Shown: positions 63,175 through 64,000 of the stretch, piece after piece
How the letters are laid out: each line of letters starts with the position of its first letter
Numbering within the stretch: position 1 is the stretch's first letter
NCBI RefSeq assembly: GCF_900110995.1
Contig: NZ_FOJF01000003.1
Location: forward strand, 1,364,001-1,428,000
Length of the DNA stretch: 64,000 bases
From: Chitinophaga sp. YR573
GTDB lineage: Bacteria > Bacteroidota > Bacteroidia > Chitinophagales > Chitinophagaceae
Direction: 5' to 3'
Notes under the pieces: model-generated
The model's input: only the letters and a program-made list of their open reading frames with translations
What the model was told of the DNA's origin: nothing
The model's database searches: none
Position numbers and translations under genes: made by a program

Positions 63175-64000
63175 GAACGGACTAAATTCCTATACGCTTT
63201 AGGGCTCTTCCCTTTCTGCTTTCTGAAATATTTATTCAAATGACTTTCATCTGTAAAGCCAAATTCATCAGCTATTTCATTTATCCGCTTATCACTGAAT
63301 TTTAAACGATGCTCTATTAACTTTGTTTTATAATTAGTAATATACTGTTGCATCGTTTCATTCGTATGTTTCTTGAAATACCTGCCCAGGTAAGCATTTG
63401 ATATCCTGAAATTATCACTGATACTCTCGGCTTTCAGCTTTTCAGGATAGTAGATATTATGCTGAATATACTGAAGAATATCCATCGCCTTTTCTTCTGT
63501 TGCCACATTCACCTGTTCTGGTAAGTATTTGGCAATATTACGGGCCACGATAATAATCAATGTATTCACCAGTTGATGTATCAGTTCCTGGTTATATAAA
63601 TCCCTGTTTACATATTCACGTATAATAGCTTCCACCATTGGCTTCACCAACGTCTTATCCGGCAAGTTTTTCAAAATACATCCCGGCTGATGATTGGCAT
63701 TCTGAAGAATATATTCCAGCCTGCGGATATTCTCTGATAATAGTCCATTATTCTTGATATAGATATCATTGAACTGAAGAAAGAAAAACTCAGTAGTTGT
63801 AGCTATATCAAAAGAATGACAATCATCAGGTGTCAGCAAAAACATATGCCCCGGCTGATATTTGGATCTGCTGTTGTTGATACACTGCGTACCCGTTCCC
63901 GATTGTATATACACCAATTCGAAGAAACTATGCTTGTGTTCAGTCTCAGGACCTTCGTCAAGGGTAGCGAACTTGATAGAATAAGGCTCGTATAGAATTT
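63171..64000 (-). CDS. AraC-family regulator with cupin sensor domain, N-terminus cut off
   Basis: The reading frame stays open to the window edge; the internal TTG at 63917 is not the start. The edge segment (SIKFATLDEGPETEHKHSFFELVYI) is the cupin part of the AraC N-terminal sensor. The C-terminal DNA-binding domain has ISDNFRISNAYLGRYFKKHTNETMQQYI and INEIADEFGFTDESHLNKYFRKQKGKSPKAYR, the two AraC helix-turn-helices. The target is unknown; sugar-catabolism regulation is the commonest role. Part of the gene lies beyond base 64000. Confidence 0.92.
   Translation of the reverse strand, partial: ILYEPYSIKFATLDEGPETEHKHSFFELVYIQSGTGTQCINNSRSKYQPGHMFLLTPDDCHSFDIATTTEFFFLQFNDIYIKNNGLLSENIRRLEYILQNANHQPGCILKNLPDKTLVKPMVEAIIREYVNRDLYNQELIHQLVNTLIIIVARNIAKYLPEQVNVATEEKAMDILQYIQHNIYYPEKLKAESISDNFRISNAYLGRYFKKHTNETMQQYITNYKTKLIEHRLKFSDKRINEIADEFGFTDESHLNKYFRKQKGKSPKAYRNLVRS

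Overview
This window looks like a chromosome segment of a Bacteroidota bacterium, most likely family Chitinophagaceae and probably Chitinophaga or a close relative (inference). The sequence supports this through a SusC/SusD pair, many lipoproteins, a hybrid histidine kinase, STN and carboxypeptidase-regulatory-like domains, moderate G+C, and a promoter of the Bacteroidota TTTG-N19-TAnnTTTG type in front of the efflux operon. I see no rRNA, tRNA, CRISPR array, transposase or prophage lysis module.

Left part (1-29 kb). There is a truncated DUF4349 gene, a small lipoprotein, a probable cytochrome P450 remnant, a hybrid histidine kinase, a secreted unknown and an M1-type metallopeptidase. Next is a two-gene cytoskeletal operon: an actin/ParM-like ATPase whose phosphate-1 motif sits at the C-terminus, followed by a bactofilin. 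An Old Yellow Enzyme follows, then a cold-shock protein divergent from a front-end fatty-acid desaturase. A polysaccharide utilisation locus on the minus strand (SusC, SusD, GH78 rhamnosidase, GH20-like protein) is followed by two surface-type proteins, the agmatine-to-putrescine pair aguB-aguA, and two convergent L,D-transpeptidases.

Centre (29.4-47.8 kb). One minus-strand operon of 15 tightly packed genes encodes an extracellular contractile injection system (eCIS, the Afp/PVC/MAC type). In transcription order the products are a DUF4255 tail-terminator-like protein, an unknown, one sheath protein, two tube proteins, a 55-residue DUF5908-like protein, a LysM protein, a VgrG-like spike, a PAAR tip, a gp25-like wedge, a baseplate-J-like protein, a fibre-like protein, an Afp12-like baseplate protein, a tape-measure protein and an AAA+ ATPase. 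No recognisable toxin cargo lies inside the operon. Divergently transcribed from it is a GH18-fold protein whose catalytic DxE residues appear lost and which ends in three membrane segments.

Right part (50-64 kb). There is a small carboxypeptidase-regulatory-like protein, an SDR oxidoreductase, and a complete RND efflux operon (adaptor, pump, outer-membrane channel). Two overlapping, mutually similar TetR genes diverge from the efflux operon, and palindromic operator candidates lie on the promoters. GAPDH, a GlxA-type regulator, an alpha/beta-hydrolase lipoprotein and a truncated AraC-type regulator complete the window.

Several palindromic intergenic elements stand out. Two copies of a 165-bp nested-hairpin element lie 30 kb apart. 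A second small hairpin family occurs twice between convergent genes. There is also a perfect 38-bp inverted repeat and a 147-bp MITE-like element with 36-bp ends.
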